A stretch of DNA of 64,000 bases, taken from assembly GCF_036194065.1 (NCBI RefSeq), contig NZ_CP108095.1, forward strand, positions 4,898,001 to 4,962,000. Reading direction: 5' to 3'. The stretch's first letter is position 1, and every line of letters begins with the position of its first letter. Source of the DNA: Streptomyces sp. NBC_00239. Lineage in GTDB: Bacteria > Actinomycetota > Actinomycetes > Streptomycetales > Streptomycetaceae. The position numbers and the translations under genes were made by a program. The notes beneath the pieces were generated by a model, which ran no database searches, had not been told where the DNA came from, and saw nothing but the letters and a program-made list of their open reading frames with translations. Below, piece after piece: positions 25,026 to 34,050 of this stretch.

Positions 25026-26672
25026 CTACGAACGCGCGGATTCCGTTTGTTCTTCGCGGAGTTCGGGCAGTACCGGGAACCGGCGCGGCGCCAGGAGGAG
25101 CAGGACGAGCAGGGCGGCCACCGCGGCGGCGGCCGCCCCCGTGTAGACGTGGTCGACGGCGGCGACCACCGCGGCCCTCAGGTGCGCGGCGGCCGCCTCC
25201 GTCAGCCCGCCGGGCTCGGCGAGCGCCCGGGACACCCCGTCGAGGTGGTCGGGCAGGCCGGATACGGGCTCCCCCGCGAGCCGGGCGGCGATGGTGGCGT
25301 TGGCGACTGCCCCGAACACGGCCGCGCCCACGCTCTGGCCGACCTGCCGGCAGAACAGCACGGACGCGGTGGTGGTGCCGCGCTCGGACCAGCCGACGGT
25401 GGACTGGACGCCGATGATCAGCGGCAGCTGGAAGAGCCCGAGCGAGGCGCCGAGCGCCAGCGACAGCAGGGCCGGCTGCCAGGGCGCGGCGGGGTGCGGG
25501 AGGAGGGGGAAGGCGGCCAGGCACAGGGTGGCGAGGGTGATGCCGAGGACGGCGGTGTCGCGGAACCCGATCCGCCGGTAGACGTGCTGGCTGAGCGCGG
25601 CGGTGATCGGCCAGCTCAGGGTCATCGCGGACATGACGAAGCCGGCGCCGACCGGGTCGAGGCCCAGGGCGGACTGCGCGTACGTGGGCAGGAAGACGAT
25701 CGGCGCGATCATCAGCAACCCGAGGGCGGCCATGGCCAGGTTGACGGCCGCGATCGTCCGCCGGCGCCACACCCAGCCCGGCAGGATGGGGTCCGCGGCC
25801 CGGCGCTCGATGACGCCCACGGCTCCCGCGAGCAGGGCGCTGCCGCCCAGCAGGGCCGCGGTGGGCCAGGACCACCAGGGCCAGGCCACCCCGCCCTGGA
25901 CCAGCGCGAACAGCAGCAGGCCGCCGCAGGCGAAGACGCCGGCCGCGCCCGCCCAGTCGATGGGCGGGCGCGGGCCGGGGGCGCGGGCCGTCTCGGTCAG
26001 GTGGCGGACGGTCAGGGCCATGGCCAGACCGGCGACCGGCAGGTTCAGCAGGAAGATCCAGCGCCAGTCGGCGTACGCGGCGAGCAGGCCGCCCAGGGCG
26101 GGGCCGGCGATCGAGAACGTGGCCCACACCGTGGACAGCCGGGCCTGTATGCGGGGGCGTTCGCGCAGCGGGTACAGGTCGGCGGCCAGGGTCTGCACGG
26201 TGCCCTGGATCGCGCCGCCGCCCAGACCCTGCAGGATCCGGAAGGCGATGAGCGAGCCCATGTCCCAGGCGACCGCGCACAGCAGCGAGCCGAGCAGGAA
26301 GAGGGCCGAGCCGAAGAGCAGGACGGGTTTGCGGCCGAAGGTGTCGGAGAGCTTTCCGTACACCGGCAGGCTGACGGTGACGGCGAGCAGGTAGCCGGAG
26401 AAGAGCCACGAGAAGACCGAGAAGCCGCCCAGGTCGCCGACGATCTGCGGGACGGCGGTGGCGACGGCGGTGCCGTCGAGGGCGACCAGCGCCATGCCGA
26501 GCATCAGGGCCCAGACCACCGCCCGTCCCGGACCCGCGGGCCGCGCGCCGCCGTCGTGGGCCCTGCCCGCGCGGGTGCCCGTACGGCCGCCCGCGCCGTC
26601 CTCCGTACGGTCGCCCGGAGTCCCGTCGGCACTGCCGCCCGTGCTGCCCGCCGCGTTCGCGCCGATGCCCAC
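25026..26672 (-). CDS. DHA2-family (EmrB/QacA-like) MFS efflux transporter
   Basis: A 548-residue drug:H+ antiporter with 14 predicted membrane spans. Motif A appears as GKLSDTFGRKPVL after the second span, and motif C-like features as ATFSIAGPALGGLLA. ALDGTAVATAVPQIVGDLGG in the first span is typical of DHA2 members. GTG at 26672 is preferred because AAAGGA lies at correct spacing; an upstream GTG at 26693 has none. Residues 1-50 are a disordered Gly/Ala/Arg-rich tail. No adjacent TetR or MarR regulator is present. A perfect palindrome lies in the upstream region. Substrate unknown. Confidence 0.9.
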   Translation of the reverse strand: MGIGANAAGSTGGSADGTPGDRTEDGAGGRTGTRAGRAHDGGARPAGPGRAVVWALMLGMALVALDGTAVATAVPQIVGDLGGFSVFSWLFSGYLLAVTVSLPVYGKLSDTFGRKPVLLFGSALFLLGSLLCAVAWDMGSLIAFRILQGLGGGAIQGTVQTLAADLYPLRERPRIQARLSTVWATFSIAGPALGGLLAAYADWRWIFLLNLPVAGLAMALTVRHLTETARAPGPRPPIDWAGAAGVFACGGLLLFALVQGGVAWPWWSWPTAALLGGSALLAGAVGVIERRAADPILPGWVWRRRTIAAVNLAMAALGLLMIAPIVFLPTYAQSALGLDPVGAGFVMSAMTLSWPITAALSQHVYRRIGFRDTAVLGITLATLCLAAFPLLPHPAAPWQPALLSLALGASLGLFQLPLIIGVQSTVGWSERGTTTASVLFCRQVGQSVGAAVFGAVANATIAARLAGEPVSGLPDHLDGVSRALAEPGGLTEAAAAHLRAAVVAAVDHVYTGAAAAAVAALLVLLLLAPRRFPVLPELREEQTESARS

Positions 26673-27009
26673 CGAGATCCTTTCACCGTGCACGTAGTTG
26701 CCCGGAACACCTTCTCACCGCGGGGGCGGGGCCGGGTATCCCTCAGGCCGGATCATTCGAACGGTGGAGAACCCCTAGGGGTAACTCCGCATTGAGGACC
26801 GGGGGCCGGTCGTCCCGGGGGAGGACGTGCGGGCGGCCCGAACGTCCTTAACTGGTTCCTACGAGGCGGGGGGTGGGGCTAACCCCCGTACGAAGAGGCC
26901 CCTGGGCCCCAGCGCGCAGGGGGGCCGCCTCGGCAGAGACTTCGAACACGCTCAGGCAGACGCGCTCGGGCGGAACACGCAGGACGCCAGGACGACGAGG
27001 AGAAGAACC
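26673..27009. promoter_or_regulatory. Divergent region between MFS and ABC transporter genes
   Basis: 337 bases without a supported gene. The central feature is the perfect 12-base palindrome acccctaggggt at 26771-26782, about 100 bases upstream of the MFS start and 230 upstream of the ABC ATPase start. The region around 26740-26800 is richer in A/T than its flanks and is the best place for the MFS promoter. Confidence 0.45.
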
Positions 27010-27798
27010 GTGACTACGGCTGTGACCATTCCCCGGCACGGGGGTACGGGAGGGCGGACGGCCGTCGCGGCGCGGGCGCGCCAGGTCGTGAAGGCGTACG
27101 GCTCCGGCGAGACCCGCGTCGTCGCCCTCGACCACGTGGACGTGGACATCGCCCGCGGCCAGTTCACCGCGATCATGGGGCCGTCGGGCTCCGGCAAGTC
27201 CACCCTGATGCACTGCCTGGCCGGCCTCGACACGGTCACCTCCGGGCAGATCCACCTCGACGAGACCGAGATCACCGGCCTCAAGGACAAGAAGCTCACC
27301 CAGCTGCGCCGCGACCGGATCGGCTTCATCTTCCAGGCGTTCAACCTGCTGCCGACGCTCAACGCCCTGGAGAACATCACGCTCCCCATGGACATCGCGG
27401 GCCGGAAGCCGGACCGCGCGTGGCTGGACCGGGTCGTGGAGACCGTCGGCCTCGCGGGCCGCCTCAAGCACCGGCCCACCCAGCTCTCCGGCGGCCAGCA
27501 GCAGCGCGTCGCGGTGGCCCGGGCGCTGGCCGCCCGCCCCGAGATCATCTTCGGCGACGAGCCCACCGGAAACCTCGACTCGCGGGCCGGCGCCGAGGTC
27601 CTCGGCTTCCTGCGCCGCTCGGTCGACGAGCTCGGCCAGACCATCGTCATGGTCACGCACGACCCGGTCGCCGCCTCCTACGCGGACCGGGTGCTGTACC
27701 TCGCCGACGGCAAGATCGTCGACGAGATGTACAACCCGACGGCCGACCAGGTCCTCGACCGCATGAAGGACTTCGACGCGCGCGGGCGGACGTCATGA
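27010..27798 (+). CDS. ABC transporter ATP-binding protein (MacB/LolD type)
   Basis: A 262-residue ATPase: Walker A GPSGSGKST near residues 58-66, Q-loop in FIFQAFNLLPT, signature LSGGQQQRVAVARAL, Walker B EIIFGDEPTGNLDS and H-loop VMVTHDP. The insertion pattern LKDKKLTQLRR and the ENITLPMDIAGRKPD segment are typical of the LolD/MacB subfamily that powers FtsX-like permeases. GTG at 27010 follows AGGAG by seven bases. Its stop overlaps the permease start in ATGA. A close paralogue is encoded at 62720-63490. It probably drives mechanotransmission rather than import; substrate unknown. Confidence 0.95.
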   Translation: MTTAVTIPRHGGTGGRTAVAARARQVVKAYGSGETRVVALDHVDVDIARGQFTAIMGPSGSGKSTLMHCLAGLDTVTSGQIHLDETEITGLKDKKLTQLRRDRIGFIFQAFNLLPTLNALENITLPMDIAGRKPDRAWLDRVVETVGLAGRLKHRPTQLSGGQQQRVAVARALAARPEIIFGDEPTGNLDSRAGAEVLGFLRRSVDELGQTIVMVTHDPVAASYADRVLYLADGKIVDEMYNPTADQVLDRMKDFDARGRTS

Positions 27799-30371
27799 CC
27801 GTCCTCAAGACCTCGATGCGCAACGTCCTCGCGCACAAGGGGCGGATGGCGCTCTCCGCCGTCGCCGTCATGCTGTCCGTCGCCTTCGTCTGCGGCACCC
27901 TCGTGTTCACCGACACCATGAACACGACCTTCGACAAGCTCTTCGCGGTCAGCTCCGCCGACGTCACGGTCAGCCCCAAGGCGGCCGGCGACGGGGACGA
28001 CAACCCGGCCCGCGGCAAGCCCGAGGCGCTGCCCGGCTCGCTCGTCGGCCAGGTCGCCAAGGCCAAGGGCGTCAAGTCCACCGAGGGCGTGGTCTTCTCC
28101 TCGTCCGTCACCGTGGTCAACGCCGAGAACGAGAACATGGGCTCCACCACCGGCGCCCCGACCCTCGCCGGCAACTGGACCGAGAACGACCTCAAGTCGA
28201 TGAAGATCACCTCCGGCCACGCCCCGCGCGGCCCCACCGAGGTCATGGTCGACGCCGACACCGCCGACAAGCACCACCTGAAGCTCGGGGACGAGCTGCG
28301 CACGATCACCGTCACCGGCGACGTCCGCGCGAAGATCTCCGGCATCACCGCCTTCACGGTCACCAACCCCGGTGCGGCCGTCGTCTACTTCGACACCGCG
28401 ACCGCACAGCGCGCCCTGCTCGGCGCCCCCGGCTCGTTCACCCACGTCAACGTGGTCTCCGAGGACGGCGTCAGCGACGAGCAGCTCAAGAAGAACGTCG
28501 CCGCCGAACTCGGCGCCGGCAGCTACAAGCTCCAGACCGCCGCGGAGTCCGCCGACGCCAACCGCAAGGACGTCGGATCCTTCCTCGACGTCATGAAGTA
28601 CGTGATGCTCGGCTTCGCCGGCATCGCCTTCCTCGTCGGCATCTTCCTCATCTTCAACACCTTCTCCATGCTGGTCGCCCAGCGCACCCGCGAGATCGGC
28701 CTGATGCGCGCCATCGGCGCCGGCCGCGAGCAGATCAACCGCTCCGTGCTCACCGAGGCGCTGCTGCTCGGCGTCTTCGGCTCGCTGCTCGGCGTCGGGG
28801 CGGGCGTGGGCCTGGCCATCGGCCTGATGAAGCTCATGGGCCAGATGGGCATGAACCTGTCCACGGACGACCTCACCATCCTGTGGACCACCCCGGTCAT
28901 CGGCATGTTCCTCGGCGTCGTCGTCACCGTCGTCGCCGCCTACATACCGGCCCGCCGGGCCGGCAAGGTCTCCCCGATGGCCGCGCTGCGCGACTCCGGC
29001 AGCCCCATGGACCGCAAGGCCGGCACCATCCGCGCCGTCCTCGGACTGGTCCTCACCGGCGCCGGCACGGGCGCCCTCTACCTGGCCGCGACCGCGGACG
29101 CGGCGAGCACCGGCTCGCTGTACCTCGGCCTCGGCGTGGTCCTCACCCTCATCGGCTTCATCGTGATCGGCCCGCTCCTCGCGGGCGCCGTGGTCAAGGT
29201 GCTGTCCGGTGTGGTGCTGCGCCCCTTCGGCTCCGTCGGACGGCTCGCCGAGCGCAACGCGCTGCGCAACCCGCGCCGTACGGGTGCCACCGGCGCCGCG
29301 CTGATGATCGGACTGGCGCTGGTCGCCTGCCTGTCGGTGGTCGGGTCCTCGATGGTGGCCTCCGCCACCGACGAGCTCGACCGCTCGGTCGGCGCCGACT
29401 TCATCCTCCAGTCGCAGACCGGCCAGCCCGTCGTGCCGCAGGCCGAGCAGGCCATGAAGAAGGTCCCCGGCCTGGCCCACGTCACCGCCTACCGCGGCGC
29501 CGAGGCCAAGGTCACCGGCCCCGACGGCAAGACCGTGCAGGAGGAACTCAGCGTCACCGACCCGACGTACGCAGAGGACGTGCGGCGCACGATGATCGCG
29601 GGCGACCGGGCGGCGACGTACGCGAAGGGCGCCGTCGGCATCGGCTCGCTCTACGCCGACGAGCACAAGGTCAAGGTCGGCGACGAGCTGACGGTCGCCT
29701 TCGCCGGCGGCAAGACGGCCCGGCTGAAGGTCGCCTCCATCGCCTCCGACGAGGGCAACCTCGACAAGGGCGTCATGTACGTGAGCACCGAGACCGCCCG
29801 GCAGTACCTGCCGGCCGACCGGGTGGCACGGCCGTTCATGCTGCTGGCCAAGGCGGAGGACGGCAAGGCCGACGCCGCGTACGCAGGGCTGAAGAAGGCC
29901 CTGGACGCCTATCCGCAGTACCAGGTGCTCAACCAGGCCGACTACAAGGAGAACCTGAAGGACCAGGTCGGCACCCTGCTCAACATGGTCTACGGGCTGC
30001 TCGCGCTCGCCATCATCGTCGCGGTGCTCGGGGTCGTGAACACCCTCGCCCTGTCGGTGGTGGAGCGGACCCGCGAGATCGGCCTGATGCGCGCCATCGG
30101 CCTCTCCCGCCGCCAGCTGCGCCGCATGATCCGGCTGGAGTCGGTGGTCATCGCCCTCTTCGGAGCGCTGCTCGGCCTCGGCCTCGGCATGGGCTGGGGA
30201 GCCACCGCGCAGAAGCTGCTCGCGCTGGAGGGGCTGACCGTGCTGGAGATCCCCTGGCCGACCATCCTCACCGTGTTCGTGGGCTCGGCCTTCGTGGGCC
30301 TGTTCGCCGCGCTGGTGCCCGCCTTCCGGGCGGGTCGGATGAACGTACTGAACGCGATCGCCACCGATTAG
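27795..30371 (+). CDS. FtsX-like ABC transporter permease, 858 aa
   Basis: A permease with two FtsX modules. A span at about 18-40 is followed by a large extracytoplasmic MacB-PCD-like domain (about 45-260), then a three-span FtsX block (about 268-400) with the motif AQRTREIGLMRAIGAGREQI. A second set follows: a span near 490, a periplasmic domain and three final spans containing VVERTREIGLMRAIGLSRRQL. The protein ends MNVLNAIATD. It is translationally coupled to the ATPase by ATGA. The repeated TREIGLMRAIG motif marks the cytoplasmic coupling helix of each half. It likely transduces ATP hydrolysis to the cell surface, for example in lipoprotein, peptide or cell-wall handling. It is paralogous to the gene at 60114-62660. 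Confidence 0.93.
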   Translation: MTVLKTSMRNVLAHKGRMALSAVAVMLSVAFVCGTLVFTDTMNTTFDKLFAVSSADVTVSPKAAGDGDDNPARGKPEALPGSLVGQVAKAKGVKSTEGVVFSSSVTVVNAENENMGSTTGAPTLAGNWTENDLKSMKITSGHAPRGPTEVMVDADTADKHHLKLGDELRTITVTGDVRAKISGITAFTVTNPGAAVVYFDTATAQRALLGAPGSFTHVNVVSEDGVSDEQLKKNVAAELGAGSYKLQTAAESADANRKDVGSFLDVMKYVMLGFAGIAFLVGIFLIFNTFSMLVAQRTREIGLMRAIGAGREQINRSVLTEALLLGVFGSLLGVGAGVGLAIGLMKLMGQMGMNLSTDDLTILWTTPVIGMFLGVVVTVVAAYIPARRAGKVSPMAALRDSGSPMDRKAGTIRAVLGLVLTGAGTGALYLAATADAASTGSLYLGLGVVLTLIGFIVIGPLLAGAVVKVLSGVVLRPFGSVGRLAERNALRNPRRTGATGAALMIGLALVACLSVVGSSMVASATDELDRSVGADFILQSQTGQPVVPQAEQAMKKVPGLAHVTAYRGAEAKVTGPDGKTVQEELSVTDPTYAEDVRRTMIAGDRAATYAKGAVGIGSLYADEHKVKVGDELTVAFAGGKTARLKVASIASDEGNLDKGVMYVSTETARQYLPADRVARPFMLLAKAEDGKADAAYAGLKKALDAYPQYQVLNQADYKENLKDQVGTLLNMVYGLLALAIIVAVLGVVNTLALSVVERTREIGLMRAIGLSRRQLRRMIRLESVVIALFGALLGLGLGMGWGATAQKLLALEGLTVLEIPWPTILTVFVGSAFVGLFAALVPAFRAGRMNVLNAIATD

Positions 30372-30409
30372 CGCTCCCGCGCCGACGGGGGTGACGCGGG
30401 GACAAAACC

Positions 30410-30441
30410 GGGGCCCGGCTGCCACCCAGCAGCCGGGCCCC
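30410..30441 (+). terminator. Hairpin terminator after the ABC permease
   Basis: ggggcccggct (30410-30420) and agccgggcccc (30431-30441) pair perfectly around a ten-base loop, 39 bases past the permease stop. Confidence 0.8.
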
Positions 30442-30449
30442 GCCGCGTC

Positions 30450-30790
30450 CCCGGGCAGAGCCCGCTCCAGCCTCGCCGGTGCCCTGGGGCGCAACACCCC
30501 AGCCTTGTCGGTGCCCTGGCGGGCAATTCCCAGCCTCGCCGGCGTTTGAGGCGGGCCTGGGCGAAGCGGGCCACAGCCTCGCCAATGCCCGGGGGCAACA
30601 CCCCAGCCTCGCCGGTTCCCTGGGGGGCAATTCCCAGCCTCGCCGGCGTTTGAGGCGCGGGGTTTGGGGCGGAGCCCCAAGAGCAACCCGGCTCCGCCGG
30701 GCACCGGGCTCCGCCCGGACCCGCGCCTCAAACGCCGGCGAGGCTGGATGTTGCGCCTCGGGCGCCGGCGAGGCTGGAGGGCGCCACGGT
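30450..30790. repeat. Palindromic intergenic element, copy C, with degenerate flanking units
   Basis: The core at 30635-30746 has perfect 27-base outer arms (cagcctcgccggcgtttgag and on, versus its complement ending ggcgaggctg). It encloses the same internal hairpins as copy B. Left of it, 30460-30634 holds degenerate units of the form cagcctcgccggtgccctgg and a partial second palindrome. The whole block fills the gap between the convergent permease and DUF2079 genes. No gene is supported in it. Confidence 0.85.
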
Positions 30791-30821
30791 CAGCCGGCGG
30801 GGCTGATTCGGGCCGTCACAG

Positions 30822-32459
30822 TCAGCCGGTGTGGCGGAGGAGGACGTAGCCGTCGGTGCCACCGGCCTCGGTGAAGCGCGCGTCCGGATGCAGTTGCCGC
30901 GAGTACTCCAGCGGATCCGGCACCCAGCCGGAGGAGTTGTCGATGGCGATCCAGTCGGGCACGACCCCCTTCGTGCCACCGATCCAGAACACCCGGCACC
31001 GCGACGTGAGCCGCGAGATCGGGCCGACGTCCGCCTCCACGCTCGCCCCGTCCGGGATCCGCGCGAGCAGCGCCTCCACCCGCGACACCCGCTCGCTCTT
31101 CTCGTACGTGCCCCCTTCCACCAGCGCGGCCAACGGCAGCGACGGCGTGAGCGCGAGCGCGCCGGCGGCGACCGCGGTGGGCAGCTGGAGCGCGTACGCC
31201 CGCAGCCACGGCCGGGGGCTGCGGCGCGCCCGGTCGATCCCGTCGGCCAGCGCCAGCAGCACGACCGGCATCAGGACGGCGCTGTAGTGCCAGTCCGTGC
31301 CCCAGTAGTGGTCGTCGGCGGACACCATCCGCCAGCCGAGCGTCGGCAGCGCCACCAGCAGCAGCGGCGAGCGCAGCGCCAGCAGGCCGGTGGTGGGGAG
31401 CAGCACCCACAGCAGGGTGCGGGTCTTGGTGTCGAGGCCGTCCAGGGGACCGCCGCTGTCGTGGAGCTTGGTCCAGTAGTCGTAGTCGCCGCCGGTGTTG
31501 AAGGCGGGGATGGCGACGGTGAACACGACGAGCGCGGCGACCAGCCCGAACGCGGCCGTCGCGAGCGCCCAGCGGGCGGCTCGCGGATCGTTTCTCCACG
31601 CCCGCGCCGCGACGACCAGCGCGAGCGCGGCCAGCGTCACCCCGAGGTCCTCCTTGACCAGGACCAGCGGCAGCGCCCACAGCAGCGCGGCCCGGTAGCG
31701 GGACGCGAGCAGTGCCTCCAGGGCGAACGCCAGCAGCGGTACGGCGAAGCAGATCTCGTGGAAGTCGAAGTCGACGGCCCGCTGGATGCCCCAGGAGAGC
31801 CCGAAGGCCACCCCGACCGCCAGGCCCCGGCAACGGCCGAGGAGCCGGGTGGCGGCCCGGGTGACGGGTATCGCGGCCAGCGCGAACAGGGCGGACTGGG
31901 CGACGAGCAGGGTGACGGGCGTCGGGAACAGCCGGTACGCCGGGGCGATCAGGGCCGTGATCGGGCTGAAGTGGTCGCCGAGTATGTGCGTGCCCGGGCC
32001 CTTGAGGTCGGCGACGGGCGCCCGGAGGTGGGCGTAGCCGCGGATGGCCTGCTCGAAGATGCCGAGGTCCCAGGAGAGGGTCTCCATGCGGCGGTAGCGC
32101 AGCACGCTGAGCGTGGTGTACGCGGCGAACAGCACGGCGGCCAGCACGTACGGCCCCCACTCGCGGTTCCGCAGGCCGCGCGCTCCGCCCCGGAGCACCG
32201 CCCCCCGTCGGCCGCTCGCCGCGGACGGCTCCGGGCCGACGGGGCCGAGGGGGCCGGCCGGGACCGGGACCGGGACCGAGGCCGGGACCGAGCCGGTGGA
32301 ATCGGCCGGAGCCGGAGCCGGGGCCGGAGCCGGGGCCGGAGCCGGAGCCGGGGCCGGAGCCGGGGCCGCGGCCGGGGCGTCGGCAGGGGGTGCCGGGTGC
32401 GGGATGACCGGGTCGGTGGCGGGGGCGGGACGGGGGTGACCGAGGTCTTGGGAAGGCAT
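30822..32459 (-). CDS. DUF2079 polytopic membrane protein
   Basis: A 545-residue membrane protein of the DUF2079 family. Residues 1-55 include a striking Pro-Ala repeat tract, probably cytoplasmic. From about 105 onward there are at least ten hydrophobic spans. Family-like segments include MSWDLGIFEQAIRGYA-like text (here LSWDLGIFEQAIRGYAHL), GDHFSPITALIAPAYRL and FHEICFAVPLLAFALEAL. The extracytoplasmic DHFSP motif recalls GT-C fold glycosyltransferases, so a glycosyl or polyprenyl-phosphate-linked transfer is possible but unproven. It is the last gene of an operon with an ECF sigma factor and a small membrane protein; the gap to the latter is 15 bases. Confidence 0.9.
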   Translation of the reverse strand: MPSQDLGHPRPAPATDPVIPHPAPPADAPAAAPAPAPAPAPAPAPAPAPAPADSTGSVPASVPVPVPAGPLGPVGPEPSAASGRRGAVLRGGARGLRNREWGPYVLAAVLFAAYTTLSVLRYRRMETLSWDLGIFEQAIRGYAHLRAPVADLKGPGTHILGDHFSPITALIAPAYRLFPTPVTLLVAQSALFALAAIPVTRAATRLLGRCRGLAVGVAFGLSWGIQRAVDFDFHEICFAVPLLAFALEALLASRYRAALLWALPLVLVKEDLGVTLAALALVVAARAWRNDPRAARWALATAAFGLVAALVVFTVAIPAFNTGGDYDYWTKLHDSGGPLDGLDTKTRTLLWVLLPTTGLLALRSPLLLVALPTLGWRMVSADDHYWGTDWHYSAVLMPVVLLALADGIDRARRSPRPWLRAYALQLPTAVAAGALALTPSLPLAALVEGGTYEKSERVSRVEALLARIPDGASVEADVGPISRLTSRCRVFWIGGTKGVVPDWIAIDNSSGWVPDPLEYSRQLHPDARFTEAGGTDGYVLLRHTG

Positions 32460-32474
32460 GGGCGGGTCCTCGGG

Positions 32475-33038
32475 TCAGCCGGCCGGCGGCGTGGAGAGAC
32501 GAGCGGAGGGACGGGGGGATACGGACGCGGACATCCGGTCCGCCGCCCCGCCCGGCGTCGCGGTGACGTCGGGCGGGAAGGAAGTGACCGGGTCTGAGGG
32601 AGGGTACGCGGCGGAGCCGGAGAGTGCGGAGCCGCTCGGTCCCACCGCAGGTCCGGTGCCGGTCTCCGGCCCCGAGAGCGTCGGGCTCGGGCTCCCCGGA
32701 CCGACCTGCCCCTGCGATCCGATGCCGCCCGTCGGCGTCATCAGGGGCGGCGCCGACGGCGACAGCGACGGGGATTCCGGCGAGGAACCCGACGGACTTC
32801 CCGAGGGCGCACCCGTCGGGGCCGCCGGACGCACCGGTTCGGCCCCCGAGCCGAGCGCCAGCCCGCCCAGCGCCGCGCCCGCCCCCAGGACGCAGACGGC
32901 GCACGCCGCCACCACGGCCAGCCGCCGGCGCCTGCGGCGGCCGCCGAGCCGCGCGACGTGCGAGACGTCCGGGGGCACGGCCAGCCGCCCCGCGTCGACG
33001 GCGGCGCGCTTGAGCGCATCGGCCAGCGGATCACGCAT
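32475..33038 (-). CDS. Small single-span membrane protein downstream of ECF sigma factor
   Basis: A 187-residue protein. Residues 1-35 are cytoplasmic, with LADALKRAAVDAGRLAVPPDVSHVARLGG and an RRRRRR stretch. One membrane span follows at about 39-60, then a long Ser/Pro/Gly-rich extracytoplasmic tail with no recognised fold. The gene overlaps the sigma-factor stop by eight bases and has GGAGG before ATG 33038, so the two are made together. By position it could be an anti-sigma factor. However, the HxxxCxxC motif of zinc anti-sigma factors is absent and the cytoplasmic part is very short. Function is therefore open. Confidence 0.75.
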   Translation of the reverse strand: MRDPLADALKRAAVDAGRLAVPPDVSHVARLGGRRRRRRLAVVAACAVCVLGAGAALGGLALGSGAEPVRPAAPTGAPSGSPSGSSPESPSLSPSAPPLMTPTGGIGSQGQVGPGSPSPTLSGPETGTGPAVGPSGSALSGSAAYPPSDPVTSFPPDVTATPGGAADRMSASVSPRPSARLSTPPAG

Positions 33039-33519
33039 CGGGGGCCTCCTCCAGGTGGGGCCGGAGCGCGGCACGCGCGCGGGACAGATGGGTCTTGACG
33101 GTGCCGGCGGAGATCCCGGTCTCGGCGGCCACCTGCTCGACGGTCAGGTCGCACACGTAGTGCAGGACGGCCACCCGCCGCTGCCGGTCCGGCAGCTCGC
33201 GCAGGGCGGCGACCATCGCGACCGTGCCGGGTTCGGGCGCGGCCACCGAGGTCCCGGCGCCGGCGCCGTGCTGCCGCCACGCCTCGGACGCGCGCCGGCG
33301 CCGTCGCCAGCGGCTGACGGCCAGCCGCCAGGCGACCGTACGGATCCACGCCTCGGGCCCCGCGTCCCGGCTGAGCCGGCCCCGCCGGTCCCAGGCGCGT
33401 ACGAAGGCCTCCTGGACCACGTCCTGCGCCTCGTGCAGGTCGCCGGTCATCAGATAGACCTGCCCCACCAGCTGTTTTGCGGAGTGAGCGTAGAACTCCT
33501 CGAACTCCTCGACGGTCAA
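33031..33519 (-). CDS. ECF sigma factor, SigE family
   Basis: A 162-residue extracytoplasmic-function sigma factor of the short SigE-family type. Region 2 contains EEFYAHSAKQLVGQVYLMTGDLHEAQDVVQEAFVRAWDR; region 4 contains LPDRQRRVAVLHYVCDLTVEQVAAETGISAGTVKTHLSRARAAL with a clear helix-turn-helix. The start is TTG at 33519 with GGGAG five bases upstream, which may keep expression low. A short His/Ala/Gly linker joins the two regions. It leads an operon with a small membrane protein and a DUF2079 protein; those may be its regulator and target. Its own promoter lies in 33520-33634. Confidence 0.93.
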   Translation of the reverse strand: MTVEEFEEFYAHSAKQLVGQVYLMTGDLHEAQDVVQEAFVRAWDRRGRLSRDAGPEAWIRTVAWRLAVSRWRRRRRASEAWRQHGAGAGTSVAAPEPGTVAMVAALRELPDRQRRVAVLHYVCDLTVEQVAAETGISAGTVKTHLSRARAALRPHLEEAPDA

Positions 33520-33634
33520 AACGGCTCCCGGTGGTGGACAGATCTCACCGGGTATACGCCCGCCGCCCCCGATCCGGTTGACACCGTCCCGAAAGTTCTT
33601 TCGCCCGCCCCGCCTCCGTGAGCGGGCACACGAA

Positions 33635-33668
33635 AGCCCCGGACCGCAGCGGGGGCGGTGCCGGGGCT
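33635..33668 (-). terminator. Hairpin terminator after PIN toxin gene
   Basis: agccccgg (33635-33642) and ccggggct (33661-33668) form the base of a longer imperfect stem, 14 bases beyond the toxin stop codon on the minus strand. Confidence 0.7.
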
Positions 33669-33681
33669 CGTGGCCGAGCGC

Positions 33682-34050
33682 TCAGACGGCCAGCACGGGG
33701 ACGTCGTACAGCGGGATGAACTTGTCACGCGTCACCAGGGTGAGCCCCTCGGTCTGTGCCTGGGCGATCAGTATCCGGTCGAAGGGGTCCCGGTGGTGGT
33801 GGGGGAGGCGGCCGGCGCAGACGCCGTGCGCCGCCTCGATGGGGAGCGCCAGGAACTGGCTGTCCGCGGCCCACTGGGCGATGTCTTCGGGAGCGTTCAC
33901 TTTGCCGGTGGCCTGCTTGACCGACAATTCCCATGGTGTCACCGCGCTCATGTACACCCAGCGCTCGCGGGCGAGCAGGTCGCGCGCCCCGTCCGGGAGG
34001 TCGCCGTTGAGCCACCAGAGGACGACGTGCGTGTCGAGCAACAGCTTCAC
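33682..34050 (-). CDS. PIN-domain toxin (VapC family)
   Basis: A 122-residue PIN ribonuclease. The acidic metal-binding residues are in LLLDTHVVLWWLNG (first Asp), SAVTPWELSVKQATGK (Glu) and HHRDPFDRILIAQAQTEGLTLVTRDKFI (two Asp and a late Asp). Such toxins cleave tRNA or rRNA when their antitoxin is lost. GTG 34050 overlaps the antitoxin stop as GTGA, so translation is coupled and the antitoxin is made first. The length and all key residues are intact, so the toxin should be active. Confidence 0.92.
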   Translation of the reverse strand: MKLLLDTHVVLWWLNGDLPDGARDLLARERWVYMSAVTPWELSVKQATGKVNAPEDIAQWAADSQFLALPIEAAHGVCAGRLPHHHRDPFDRILIAQAQTEGLTLVTRDKFIPLYDVPVLAV

